NCBI RefSeq assembly: GCF_002217355.1 | Contig: NZ_MUHA01000005.1 | Location: 198,870 to 262,869, forward strand | Direction of reading: 5' to 3' | DNA length: 64,000 nt | Origin: Flavobacterium oncorhynchi | Lineage (GTDB): Bacteria; Bacteroidota; Bacteroidia; Flavobacteriales; Flavobacteriaceae | Part shown: piece after piece, positions 23,605-32,584 of the stretch | Numbering within the stretch: the stretch's first letter is position 1 | Layout: each line of letters opens with the position of its first letter | Made by a program: the position numbers and the translations under genes | Notes under the pieces: generated by a model | What the model was told of the DNA's origin: nothing | What the model saw: the letters and a program-made list of their open reading frames with translations, nothing else | The model's database searches: none

Positions 23605-24483
23605 TTATGATTTGTTTGAAAAGAATTGGTGTTTTACATCATTTGGGCGCATTCCGAATTTTTTCTGAAAGGCATTCGAAAACGAACTTAAACTTTCATA
23701 ACCTACTTCCCATGCTGATTCTTGAACAGTTTTTTCGCTTTCTCGGAGTAATTCATACGCTTTATTTAATCGCTCTTCCTGAACATATTTAAAAACTGGA
23801 ATTCCAAAAAGCTCTTTAAAATTCTTTTTCAATTTATTACTATTGAGTCCCACCATTTGTGACAATTGAGTAATTGACGGCGGTGTTGAATAATGGGTGG
23901 TGACTATTTCTTTAGCCTGAAAAAGTTTGTTTTTATCCACTTCAGACAATTCCGATTTTTTCTCAGAAGCTAAAAGCGCATAGAAATGAGCTAAAAGTTC
24001 ATTTACCTGGCTTTTTAGAAACAACAAACGTGTATTTCCAGTATACGAAGTATTAAATATTTTTTGTACTGCCAATTGCATTTCGAGCGTCATATAAAAC
24101 GATGGGCCTTTTACAAAATGTTCTTTAGGGTTTAATAACTGTGGTAAATGATTTTCGAAAATTTCTTTTTCTGCCTGCGGAAGGGAATTTAAATTTTTGA
24201 GTTTAGTAAAAATACTAATAGACTGCAGCGGTTTATTAGGTTCTATTTTATGAGAGAATTCTACTTTTTGATTTCCAAAAAAGCAAATTGCCAAACCTGT
24301 TGTGTTTACCAAATATTTTGTCTGATTATTGTGTTTAATTTCCAACTCGACATTGCCAGATCCATAAAAGGCAAAACCTATAGCATCGCCGTCAATTTCG
24401 CATTTTTGAATTATTGTTTTTGTGGTATTCGAGTGCTCGATTAAAACAATACAATCGTGTAATTCTAAAATATCTGTTGTCAT
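23605..24483 (-). CDS. AraC-family transcriptional regulator, 292 aa
   Basis: A transcription factor with two C-terminal helix-turn-helix motifs (about 190-285). The first is SITQLSQMVGLNSNKLKKNFKELFG. The second is TVQESAWEVGYESLSSFSNAFQKKFGMRPNDVK, the strongly conserved AraC signature. The N-terminal 180 residues are a sensor region (HNNQTKYLVNTTGLAICFFG and following) without a recognisable ligand motif. There are no membrane segments, so it is cytosolic. It heads an apparent operon with the NmrA-like protein and the small membrane protein. It could respond to a redox-active or aromatic compound handled by those two, but that is inference. Confidence 0.88.
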   Translation of the reverse strand: MTTDILELHDCIVLIEHSNTTKTIIQKCEIDGDAIGFAFYGSGNVELEIKHNNQTKYLVNTTGLAICFFGNQKVEFSHKIEPNKPLQSISIFTKLKNLNSLPQAEKEIFENHLPQLLNPKEHFVKGPSFYMTLEMQLAVQKIFNTSYTGNTRLLFLKSQVNELLAHFYALLASEKKSELSEVDKNKLFQAKEIVTTHYSTPPSITQLSQMVGLNSNKLKKNFKELFGIPVFKYVQEERLNKAYELLRESEKTVQESAWEVGYESLSSFSNAFQKKFGMRPNDVKHQFFSNKS

Positions 24484-24892
24484 AGCGGGAAGATACAGTT
24501 TTGAAAAAGTAGGATAAGGTACTATTTATTTTTTAATCCTGTATTTTGTACTTTCTTGCTTTGTAAACAAAATAGAAATGACAACAAATTTGTTTTTATA
24601 GTTTTAAAGAAATTAGCTGCATGAAAATTAGATTTAACATTTTTATTTTAAGGGTAAATCTGTTAATGTTTTGCTAAAATTTTTAATAAATTCTTTTTTT
24701 TATTTCAAAAGGATTGACAAATTTATATTTTGAGGCATGCATTTTTAAGTTATTTTAGAAGAGATGTAAAATTGGTTTAAATCAAAAATAAATGTTAAAA
24801 ACATAACAAAAGTTCTTGGTTCATAACAAATTAAAAATATTCAAATATTTTATTATGTTTGCTGAAACTTACCTATTCAAACTAATAAACAA
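24484..24892. other. Divergent intergenic region between AraC and sigma-factor genes
   Basis: About 410 AT-rich bases. A TATGTTTG at 24854-24861 fits the -7 consensus for the sigma-factor gene. No repeats, operators or small frames of note are seen in the rest. Confidence 0.5.
24854..24861 (+). promoter_or_regulatory. Candidate -7 element TATGTTTG for the sigma-factor operon
   Basis: An exact match to TAnnTTTG, 32 bases before the TTG start codon of the ECF sigma gene. The -33 region is weak, which would suit low basal expression of a signal-inducible sigma factor. Confidence 0.5.
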
Positions 24893-25483
24893 TTGTCAAA
24901 ACCAGACCTAAATCAAGATGTCATTTTAATAGACCGCTTACGTAATGGGGATGAAACTGCGTTGACTGAACTGTACAATAAATTTTGGCAGTCTTTGTTT
25001 ATGTCTTCTTATAATGTGTTAAAGGATAGAGAATTGTGCGAGGATATTATTCAAGATATATTTATGAATATCTGGCACAATCGTGAGAAACTTGAAATTC
25101 ATATTTCGTTAAAAGGATATATGTATGCCTGTGCCCGATATCAGGTTTTTAATCATATAAGAAGGAATAAAGACAAAATTCATGTCGAACTTTTTGATGA
25201 TTTAGAAAAGCGTTTTCAATATACCACGCCAGAAACCCAATTGATGCATGACGAATTGGTATATCACATTAATTCTATAGTTGAGAATCTTCCTGAAAAA
25301 TGCCAATTGGTTTATAAATTAAGCAGAGAAGAACAGCTAAGTCATAAAGAAATTGCTGAGCGCCTCAATATTTCTACAAAAACTGTCGAAAATCATATAA
25401 CAAAAGCACTTCATACCATTCGTTTGTCAATGGGCAGTACTCTGAGTGTTGCAATGATTTTGTGGCTTTCTAAAAATCTTTAG
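24893..25483 (+). CDS. ECF sigma-70 factor (FecI-like), 196 aa
   Basis: RNA polymerase sigma factor expected to transcribe the downstream uptake operon when released by FecR. Region 2 (about 20-95) shows ALTELYNKFWQSLFMSSYNV and DIIQDIFMNIWHNRE. Region 4 (about 130-180) shows LPEKCQLVYKLSREEQLSHK and EIAERLNISTKTVENHITKA, the classic Bacteroidota ECF helix-turn-helix. The start codon must be TTG: an in-frame TGA lies 30 bases upstream with no ATG between, and the first internal ATG would remove part of region 2. The C-terminal SVAMILWLSKNL tail is typical of these proteins. The anti-sigma gene follows after 171 bases. Confidence 0.92.
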   Translation: MSKPDLNQDVILIDRLRNGDETALTELYNKFWQSLFMSSYNVLKDRELCEDIIQDIFMNIWHNREKLEIHISLKGYMYACARYQVFNHIRRNKDKIHVELFDDLEKRFQYTTPETQLMHDELVYHINSIVENLPEKCQLVYKLSREEQLSHKEIAERLNISTKTVENHITKALHTIRLSMGSTLSVAMILWLSKNL

Positions 25484-25654
25484 GAGAAAGCTGAAATGAT
25501 TACCAATTATAAGTTTAAACCGTTGAATTTTCTTATTTACAACGAGACTTTTCTTAAAAAGATAAAAAAAATAAAAAAAAATACGATTTGGACTAGGGGG
25601 TAAATATCTTTTTAGATACTTACTTAATATACTCCCGCATTAATAGTAAAAAAA

Positions 25655-26806
25655 ATGAAAAAAGAAGAATTCTTAACGTTATTAAACAGATATCTTTCTG
25701 GTGATACTAATCGGGAGGAGAATAAACAATTACTGCGTTTTTACGAAAGTTTCCAGACTTCAAAAGAATGGGATGATTCTTTGGGTTCTAAAGATGAATT
25801 GGAGCACAAAATGAGAATGCGTCTTCAAGAAGCAATTCAGTCGAACGAAACAAAAACAATTCCGCTTAAACCATTTTATACTACAACCCGATTTAAGTTT
25901 ATTGCCATGGCAGCGTCATTGTTATTGCTGATTTCCATTTCGATAATTGTCAATAAAACCAATCCGCTTAAAATTGAAACTCCTGTTGTAGCTCACAAAG
26001 AAATTTTGATAGGAAGTGATAAAGCAACTTTGACGTTAGAAGACGGTTCAGTAATTACATTAGAAAAAGGTAAAGCTTACAATAAAGGAAATGCTTCAAG
26101 TAACGGAGAAAAACTGGTTTACAATTCAAAAGAAAATAGACCTGTAGGAATTAAAAATAACTTTTTAACGATTCCGAGAGGAGGACAGTTTTTTGTACAG
26201 CTGGCAGACAGCACAAAAGTTTGGTTAAACTCAGAATCACAATTAAGATATCCGGTTGCTTTTGTTGATGGAGAAACCAGACAAGTAGAACTGGTTTATG
26301 GAGAAGCCTATTTTGAAGTCTCACCAAGTACAAAACACAAAGGTTCCAAATTTAAAGTAAAAACCCAAATGCAAAATGTTGAGGTTATTGGTACCGAGTT
26401 TAATATTAAAGCCTACAAAGACGAAACCGCAATTTATACCACATTAGTAAAAGGTATGGTTGCCGTAAGCAATTCAAACAATAAAGAAATTTTAACGCCA
26501 AACGAGCAATCAACAATTAGTAACAACAACGATCATATTGCTATTGCTCAGGTCGATGTGTATAATGAAATTTCCTGGAGAAAAGGCTTGTTTGTTTTTA
26601 AAGGAATGCCGCTTAAGGAGATTGCAAAAGTACTGTCGCGATGGTACGATGTAGATATTGTATTTGCAGATCCTGCACTTGGAAATGTGAAATTTAACGG
26701 TGTTTTGAATAAAAATCAAAAACTAGAAGACATATTAACGACGATTAAGAATATTAATTTTATTAATGCCTATGAGAAAAAAGACGATAAGATTATTATC
26801 AAGTAA
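25655..26806 (+). CDS. FecR-family anti-sigma regulator, 383 aa
   Basis: Inner-membrane regulator that holds the sigma factor inactive and receives the signal from the outer-membrane transducer. The cytoplasmic N-terminus is about 75 residues. A single transmembrane helix (FKFIAMAASLLLLISISIIV, about 74-93) follows, and then the periplasmic FecR domain (about 165-270, with FLTIPRGGQFFVQLADSTKVWLNSESQLRYP). The C-terminal DUF4974 repeat (about 310-383) includes FKGMPLKEIAKVLSRWYDVDI and FNGVLNKNQKLEDILTTI. This is the standard architecture in Bacteroidota. It stands between the sigma gene and the STN-carrying SusC gene, so the three form a surface-signalling relay. Confidence 0.93.
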   Translation: MKKEEFLTLLNRYLSGDTNREENKQLLRFYESFQTSKEWDDSLGSKDELEHKMRMRLQEAIQSNETKTIPLKPFYTTTRFKFIAMAASLLLLISISIIVNKTNPLKIETPVVAHKEILIGSDKATLTLEDGSVITLEKGKAYNKGNASSNGEKLVYNSKENRPVGIKNNFLTIPRGGQFFVQLADSTKVWLNSESQLRYPVAFVDGETRQVELVYGEAYFEVSPSTKHKGSKFKVKTQMQNVEVIGTEFNIKAYKDETAIYTTLVKGMVAVSNSNNKEILTPNEQSTISNNNDHIAIAQVDVYNEISWRKGLFVFKGMPLKEIAKVLSRWYDVDIVFADPALGNVKFNGVLNKNQKLEDILTTIKNINFINAYEKKDDKIIIK

Positions 26807-26811
26807 AAAGA

Positions 26812-26859
26812 AAAGGGATTAAAGTTCAGACCTCTCACCGTACAGCACTTTATCCCTTT
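26812..26859 (+). terminator. Hairpin between fecR and susC, possible attenuator
   Basis: AAAGGGATTAAAG (26812-26824) pairs with CTTTATCCCTTT (26848-26859) apart from one bulged T. No T run follows, so it is more likely an attenuation or RNA-processing site than a full terminator. Confidence 0.5.
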
Positions 26860-26918
26860 CTATGTATCAATCCATTGATCAGTTTTAATAACCAACCAAC
26901 CAATTAACATGTAAATTT

Positions 26919-29900
26919 ATGAAATTTAAATTAACCAGTGCCTATTTCTATCTTAGAAAAGGGCTAATTATTAACATTATGAGAACTTTTGTATTCTTAT
27001 TTTGTACTACAATTTTTGGTTTTTCCCCCGTAAATCTATTTTCACAAAACACAAAAGTTGTAATTGCCGCTGATAAAACAGTGTCTGTAGATGAAGTTTT
27101 TGAAATCATTAAAAAGCAGACAGATTATACTTTTATTTATCAGGAAGATTTATTTAAAAAATTGCCTAAAGTACATCTTAAAAAAGGAAAAATCCGTGTG
27201 AATGACCTTTTAGAAAACACCTTTTCCAGTAAAGATTTTGATTTTAGTTTTTCAAATGGAAATACCATTATAGTTAGAAAAGTACCAAAAGAACATGAAC
27301 TTGCCTTTCAGTCAAAACTAATTGAAATAAAAGGTGTTGTTACCAACGAGAAAAATGAACCGCTTTCTGGAGTTAACATTCAGGTAAAAGGAGCAAAAGC
27401 AGGATCTGGAACACAAACCGATTTTGACGGAAAATATACAGTTACAGCTCCTGAGGACGGACAAATTCTGTTTAGTTATATTGGTCACAGATCAAATGTT
27501 ATTCAGGTACAAAAAAGAAAAGTAATCAACGTTGTACTGGTGCAGGAAACTAAAGCACTTGATGGTGTTGTAGTAAACACTGGTGTTACCGTACGAAAAA
27601 AAGAACTTATTACGGGAGCAGTTTCTATTTATAGAGGAGAAGAGTTAAGACAGGTTTCGACACAAAATGTGGTTCAGGCTCTAAAAACTTTAGACCCGTC
27701 TTTTATTGTATTAAATAATAATATTGCGGGATCTAATCCGAATGTTTTGCCGGTTATTGAGGTGAGAGGGCAAACAAGTTTATCTGTAAATCAGGTAAAT
27801 GATCAATTTAAAGAAGACCCAAATCAGCCGTTGTTTATTCTGGATGGTTTTCCAACGACATTGCAACAGGTTGTCGATTTAGATATTAACAGAATTGCTA
27901 CTATTACTCTTCTTAAAGATGCCGCTTCTACTGCATTATACGGTTCTCGCTCTGCAAATGGAGTTGTAGTTATTGAAACTATTAAACCAATTGCTGGTAA
28001 ATTGCAGGTTTCTTACGTGTACAATTCATCTTATGAGCTGGCTGATTTAAGTGTTTATAATTTAATGAATGCTGAGCAAAAACTAGAATTCGAAAGACTT
28101 TCTAGCGCTTATATTCCAACTAGATATGGTTCATATGATGTGCCTATTGCCTGGCAGAATGTTTATAACAAGCGTTTAGCTGCAGTACGTCGCGGTGTAG
28201 ATACCTATTGGCTTAATGAACCAATCCAGATGGGAATAACTTCTGGACACAGTTTAAGTGTAGGTGGAGGATCTGAAGAATTTAGATTTAATCTTGCCGG
28301 AAATTATAAAACTGTTAGCGGAACCATGAAAGGTACTGAGCATAATACCTGGGGGTATAATGCTAATTTAACTTATAGAAAGAAAAAAATAAGTTTCAAT
28401 AACAACTTCTTTGTATCTGGCGGTAATAATCAAAAATCTCCTTATGGCTCTTTTGCTACTTGGGCAAAAGCAAGTCCATATTATGAAAAATATAATGAAA
28501 ATGGAGTTCCAACACGTTATTTAGATGGAACTAATATACCAGTAGGAAATCCTCTTGTGAATTACTATGTAAATCAGGAAGAAAACCCTATGTATAATAT
28601 GCTTTTAAATAGTTATGATAAAGGGACAGAGTTTAATTTTACAAACAACTTTGCTATCAATTATGATATTACGCCGCATATCAGAACGACAGCAGCATTA
28701 TCAGTTTCAAGATTAGACGAAACAACAACAGAATTTATCTCACCGGATAACACTCAATTTATAGATAAGATTCCAACTGAAAAAGGAAGTTACAAGAGAA
28801 TAGATTACTTGACTAATAAATGGAATGCAAATATAGGAGGTACCTATTCAAATGTTTTTAATAATGTTCACTCCGTTAATTATACTTTAAGAGCTTCTGC
28901 TTTAGAAACAAAAAATGGTTTTTATGGTTCTACGTTAACAGGATTCCCTTTAGGAGTTGCCGGTAATCCAACTTTTGCTTTTGGGTTTAAGAAAGATTCC
29001 AAGCCAAATACTTACAATGAAATGGTTCGAAGCATTGACCTTACCAATCAGTTAAACTATGCTTACGATAGAAAATATTTGGTTGATTTAACACAAACTA
29101 TCTCAGGAGCAACCAATTTTGGAACCAATAAAAAGTATTCTCCTTATTATGGTATTGGTTTTGGATGGAATATCAACAACGAGTTTAAGATGAATGAAGA
29201 TATTGTAAATGTCTTAAAACTTCGTGCTAACTACGGACAAACCGGAAATCAGAATCTTGTAGGATATGCTTCTCATGATATTTATTTATATGATCCTAAT
29301 ACCAATATTTTTGGAGCGGGGCTAAATGTTTCTCAATTAGCAAATACCGATTTAGAAGCGCAAAAAACAAAAGATTTGTCTTTAGGAATAGATTTGGCAA
29401 TGTACAGAAACAGGTTAACATTTACATTTAATGCTTACCAACGCAAGACTACACCACAAATTGTTGCTATAGACCTTGTAGCTTCTACAGGAGTTAGTGC
29501 CTATCCTTTAAATGTTGGGCATATTACAACTCGCGGTTTAGAACTTAAAGCAAATTATAACATTATAAATAATTTAAAAGAAAATATTTATTGGGGAGTA
29601 GGATTAACAGCTACAACAAATGAAAACGAATTAGGAGGTTTTAATAATGCTCTTGCTTCGTTAAATGAAGCTGCTCAAAAAACAAGCAGTTTAACAAGGT
29701 TTTACGATGGAGCAAGTTCAAATGATCTTTGGGCAGTTCCGTCATTAGGAATTGATCCAGCTACAGGAAAAGAAGTATTCTTAAAGAAAAACGGGGAGGC
29801 AACTTTTATTTTAGATAAAAAAGATGAGGTTGTAATGGGAAATTCCAGAGAAATTGCAACAGGAGTAGTATCTACAAGTGTTAACTACAAAAATTTCAGT

Positions 29901-30311
29901 TTAGGCGTATTCATCCGTTACAGTTTTGGTGCAGAGCGATTCAATACCGCTTTATATGATAAAGTTGAAAATATTAACAGTGATAATATATTCGACAATC
30001 AAGATGCCAGAGCTTTTACAGACAGATGGACTACTCCAGGACAAATAGCGCAATTTAAAGCTATTGGTTTAAAGAATGAAACTCCAATCTCTTCTCGTTT
30101 TATTCAAAAAGATGATTATATCTCAGGAGAATCTCTTCGCTTAGGATATCGTGTAACCAGTAGAACTTGGCTTAGTAAGAACGGATTAGCTGGTTTAGGA
30201 TTCAATGCTTATGCAAATGACTTTTTTAGAGTTTCTACTATAAAAGCAGAGCGAGGTATCGAATATCCTTTTTCAAGAATTTTTTCTTTAAGTCTAAATG
30301 TATCATTTTAA
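26919..30311 (+). CDS. SusC/RagA-type TonB-dependent transducer with STN domain, 1130 aa
   Basis: Outer-membrane importer that also signals. After an atypically long leader (MKFKLTSAYFYLRKGLIINI, then a hydrophobic segment ending LFSQ) comes an STN secretin/TonB short N-terminal domain (about 45-120, VVIAADKTVSVDEVFEIIKK). This is the part that contacts FecR. A carboxypeptidase-regulatory-like beta-sandwich (about 130-215, IEIKGVVTNEKNEPLSGVNI) and the plug (about 235-355, with LKDAASTALYGSRSANGVVVI) follow. The rest is the 22-strand barrel, ending in FSLSLNVSF. It pairs with the SusD lipoprotein encoded next. The substrate is not obvious. The neighbouring thioredoxins and proteases point to a polypeptide rather than a sugar. 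Confidence 0.93.
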   Translation: MKFKLTSAYFYLRKGLIINIMRTFVFLFCTTIFGFSPVNLFSQNTKVVIAADKTVSVDEVFEIIKKQTDYTFIYQEDLFKKLPKVHLKKGKIRVNDLLENTFSSKDFDFSFSNGNTIIVRKVPKEHELAFQSKLIEIKGVVTNEKNEPLSGVNIQVKGAKAGSGTQTDFDGKYTVTAPEDGQILFSYIGHRSNVIQVQKRKVINVVLVQETKALDGVVVNTGVTVRKKELITGAVSIYRGEELRQVSTQNVVQALKTLDPSFIVLNNNIAGSNPNVLPVIEVRGQTSLSVNQVNDQFKEDPNQPLFILDGFPTTLQQVVDLDINRIATITLLKDAASTALYGSRSANGVVVIETIKPIAGKLQVSYVYNSSYELADLSVYNLMNAEQKLEFERLSSAYIPTRYGSYDVPIAWQNVYNKRLAAVRRGVDTYWLNEPIQMGITSGHSLSVGGGSEEFRFNLAGNYKTVSGTMKGTEHNTWGYNANLTYRKKKISFNNNFFVSGGNNQKSPYGSFATWAKASPYYEKYNENGVPTRYLDGTNIPVGNPLVNYYVNQEENPMYNMLLNSYDKGTEFNFTNNFAINYDITPHIRTTAALSVSRLDETTTEFISPDNTQFIDKIPTEKGSYKRIDYLTNKWNANIGGTYSNVFNNVHSVNYTLRASALETKNGFYGSTLTGFPLGVAGNPTFAFGFKKDSKPNTYNEMVRSIDLTNQLNYAYDRKYLVDLTQTISGATNFGTNKKYSPYYGIGFGWNINNEFKMNEDIVNVLKLRANYGQTGNQNLVGYASHDIYLYDPNTNIFGAGLNVSQLANTDLEAQKTKDLSLGIDLAMYRNRLTFTFNAYQRKTTPQIVAIDLVASTGVSAYPLNVGHITTRGLELKANYNIINNLKENIYWGVGLTATTNENELGGFNNALASLNEAAQKTSSLTRFYDGASSNDLWAVPSLGIDPATGKEVFLKKNGEATFILDKKDEVVMGNSREIATGVVSTSVNYKNFSLGVFIRYSFGAERFNTALYDKVENINSDNIFDNQDARAFTDRWTTPGQIAQFKAIGLKNETPISSRFIQKDDYISGESLRLGYRVTSRTWLSKNGLAGLGFNAYANDFFRVSTIKAERGIEYPFSRIFSLSLNVSF

Positions 30312-30321
30312 TACCATAATT

Positions 30322-31770
30322 ATGAATCAGTATTTAAATAAAATAGCATTAACCATCCTGATTGCTTTTTCGGCTGTAAGCTGTAGTGACTTTTTGGATG
30401 TAGTGCCTCAGGATAAAATTTTAGAATCTCAAATTTATGAAAATGAAGCCGGAATGCAGAATGTGCATAACGGACTTTATTTGAGTCTTGCAAATAATAA
30501 TCTTTACGGACAACAGCTTACTATGGATGCTGTTGAAATTTTAGGGCAGCAGTACAATATGCCAAGTTCGCATAATAAAAATAAAATAGCCTCTTATGCT
30601 TATACAGAAAGCAGCCCTAAAGCTTTGTTCTCTAGTATTTGGCAAGAAGCGTTTAAAACTATTTTATATACAAACAAATTTATAGAAAGCATAGAAGAAC
30701 ACCCAGGTATTGTGTCGCAGGATAAAGCGGATCTTTTAAAAGGAGAAGCTTTAGGAATTCGTGCTATGCTTCATTTTGATATGCTGCGTTTATACGGACC
30801 AATTTACAAAGTAAGTCCTTCTGTATTAGCAATACCATATTACGATAAAGCAATTACAACCAACCAGCCTTTGATTCCTGCACAAGAAGTAATGACAAAA
30901 ATATTAGCAGATTTAGATGCAGCTTTAGCATTATTACATAAAGATCCGGTTTTGACCACAGGGAGATTTAAAGCAACATCAGATTTTGATGCAAATCCAT
31001 ATTACTCAATGAATAGAGGAAATAGAATGAATTATCTGGCTGTGAAGTGTTTAAAAGCCCGTGTGTTATTATATTCTGGAGATAAAGCAGGTGCTTCTGC
31101 AGTGGCAAATGAAGTGATTAATTTTACTAAATCAAATACATTTTTTCCATGGACTCCATTTCTGGAAGCTACAAATGCTGCTAATCCGGATCGAACTTTT
31201 TCTTCTGAAAATTTCTTTGCTTTAAGTGATTACACATTATACACAAAACAAAGAGATTTGTTCGATTCAAATTTAAAAGACAGCCAAATCTATGCTCCAG
31301 TATTAAGCAGATTAACAGCTGTTTTTGAATCCAATGATAATGACTATAGAAGTCTGCCAAGCTGGAAAGTTCCTGTTGTGGGAGGAAAAACTCAAAAAAC
31401 GTTTTTTAAATATGAGGATGTAGATGAAAAGAAAAGTCTTTTCCGTTTGCAGATTCCAATGTTCAAACTTTCAGAAATGTATCTTATTGCAGCTGAAACA
31501 GCTCCGGTTCCAGCCGATGGAATTACTTTTTTAAATACCCTTCGTTTTAATAGAGGTTTAACCAATTTAGGAGCTGCAGTAAACGTAACAACTGAAGTTA
31601 CAAAAGAATATAAGAAAGAATTTATAGGCGAAGGACAATTGTTTTTTTATTACAAAAGACAAAATAGTGTTACAATTCCAAATGGTTCAGCCACAAGCGG
31701 AAACTTAACAATGGGAGCTGCGCAGTATGTAGTACCGTTGCCAGACGCTGAAATTAACTTTCAAAATTAA
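30322..31770 (+). CDS. SusD/RagB-family surface lipoprotein, 482 aa
   Basis: Surface lid that captures substrate over the SusC barrel. I place the start at the ATG at 30322 (MNQYLNKIALTILIAF), since the earlier in-frame ATG at 30298 overlaps the susC end and would lengthen the signal peptide. The lipobox is FSAVSCSDFLDV, with the acidic DFLD retained after the acylated cysteine for surface export. The all-helical TPR core shows LKGEALGIRAMLHFDMLRLYGP, the family's most conserved segment. No glycoside hydrolase genes occur in this locus, so a non-glycan ligand is likely. Confidence 0.92.
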   Translation: MNQYLNKIALTILIAFSAVSCSDFLDVVPQDKILESQIYENEAGMQNVHNGLYLSLANNNLYGQQLTMDAVEILGQQYNMPSSHNKNKIASYAYTESSPKALFSSIWQEAFKTILYTNKFIESIEEHPGIVSQDKADLLKGEALGIRAMLHFDMLRLYGPIYKVSPSVLAIPYYDKAITTNQPLIPAQEVMTKILADLDAALALLHKDPVLTTGRFKATSDFDANPYYSMNRGNRMNYLAVKCLKARVLLYSGDKAGASAVANEVINFTKSNTFFPWTPFLEATNAANPDRTFSSENFFALSDYTLYTKQRDLFDSNLKDSQIYAPVLSRLTAVFESNDNDYRSLPSWKVPVVGGKTQKTFFKYEDVDEKKSLFRLQIPMFKLSEMYLIAAETAPVPADGITFLNTLRFNRGLTNLGAAVNVTTEVTKEYKKEFIGEGQLFFYYKRQNSVTIPNGSATSGNLTMGAAQYVVPLPDAEINFQN

Positions 31771-31781
31771 AAATACTAGAC

Positions 31782-32552
31782 ATGAAAAAAATATTGATTT
31801 TAGGCGTTGTGGTTTTATCCCTATTAGGAATTACTTCATGCAATCGAGATGAAATTGACACCTTTGAGGGTGTGGATAGTATTTATTTTGGACCTTCTGT
31901 ATACGGTATGATAATTCAGGGAACGAAAACCGTTACAGATAGTGCGGGATATAGTTTTGCCCTTGAAAAAGCGTCACTTACCGAAGTAATTTATAAAATA
32001 CCAATTCGTGTACAGGGAAAAGTGAGTGATGTAGACCGAAATGTAAAAGTGTCAGTTGATCCAAAAAGTACAGCAATTGCAGGAACTCATTTTGAACTTC
32101 CAGAAACTATAAAAATTTCGGCTGGAAAAGAGCTAGATACTATAGCTTTAAAAGTTCACAGAACTCCTGATATGAAACAAAAACCTTTCTTGTTGATTTT
32201 GAATTTAGAAGAGAATGATTCGTTCAAGACTGAGATGAAGAGCCATCTAAATAAAATTACTGGAAAGACAATTAGCTTTATCACTTTCAAATTATCATTA
32301 GATGATAAATTGACACAGCCACCAGGATGGTATGCAACGGCTTTAGGAGTTTTTACTGCCAAAAAGTTTTATTTAATGTGCGAATTGATAGATTTAAAAC
32401 CAGAGATATTCAATCAGAAATTAGGAGGTCCTGGTTTAGGATTGGCTGATTTCGGATATTATCAGGCTTTTATGAAACGTTACTTGGCCGATCAAAAAGC
32501 GGCAGGTAATACCATTTATGAAGAGGATGGAAAAGAAATGATCTTTCCATAA
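31782..32552 (+). CDS. DUF4843 lipoprotein, 256 aa
   Basis: Lipoprotein with lipobox LGITSCNRDEIDTFEG. The mature domain begins with VDSIYFGPSV, and carries KIPIRVQGKVSDVDRNVKVS and GTHFELPETIKISAGKELDTIAL. This strand and motif pattern belongs to DUF4843 proteins, which regularly follow SusC/SusD pairs of the non-glycan type. A Calx-beta-like fold is probable. It ends with a small helical part. It presumably sits at the cell surface as an accessory ligand-binding protein, in the position that SusE takes in starch loci. The role is inferred from position. Confidence 0.85.
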   Translation: MKKILILGVVVLSLLGITSCNRDEIDTFEGVDSIYFGPSVYGMIIQGTKTVTDSAGYSFALEKASLTEVIYKIPIRVQGKVSDVDRNVKVSVDPKSTAIAGTHFELPETIKISAGKELDTIALKVHRTPDMKQKPFLLILNLEENDSFKTEMKSHLNKITGKTISFITFKLSLDDKLTQPPGWYATALGVFTAKKFYLMCELIDLKPEIFNQKLGGPGLGLADFGYYQAFMKRYLADQKAAGNTIYEEDGKEMIFP

Positions 32553-32584
32553 AAATATTCTTTAAATTTTAAAAATAGAACATT

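Noticed and set aside
24713-24735. TTGACA followed by TATATTTT upstream of the sigma gene
   Set aside because: Looks like sigma-70 boxes of other phyla, but the spacing is far too short and Bacteroidota use TTTG/TAnnTTTG.
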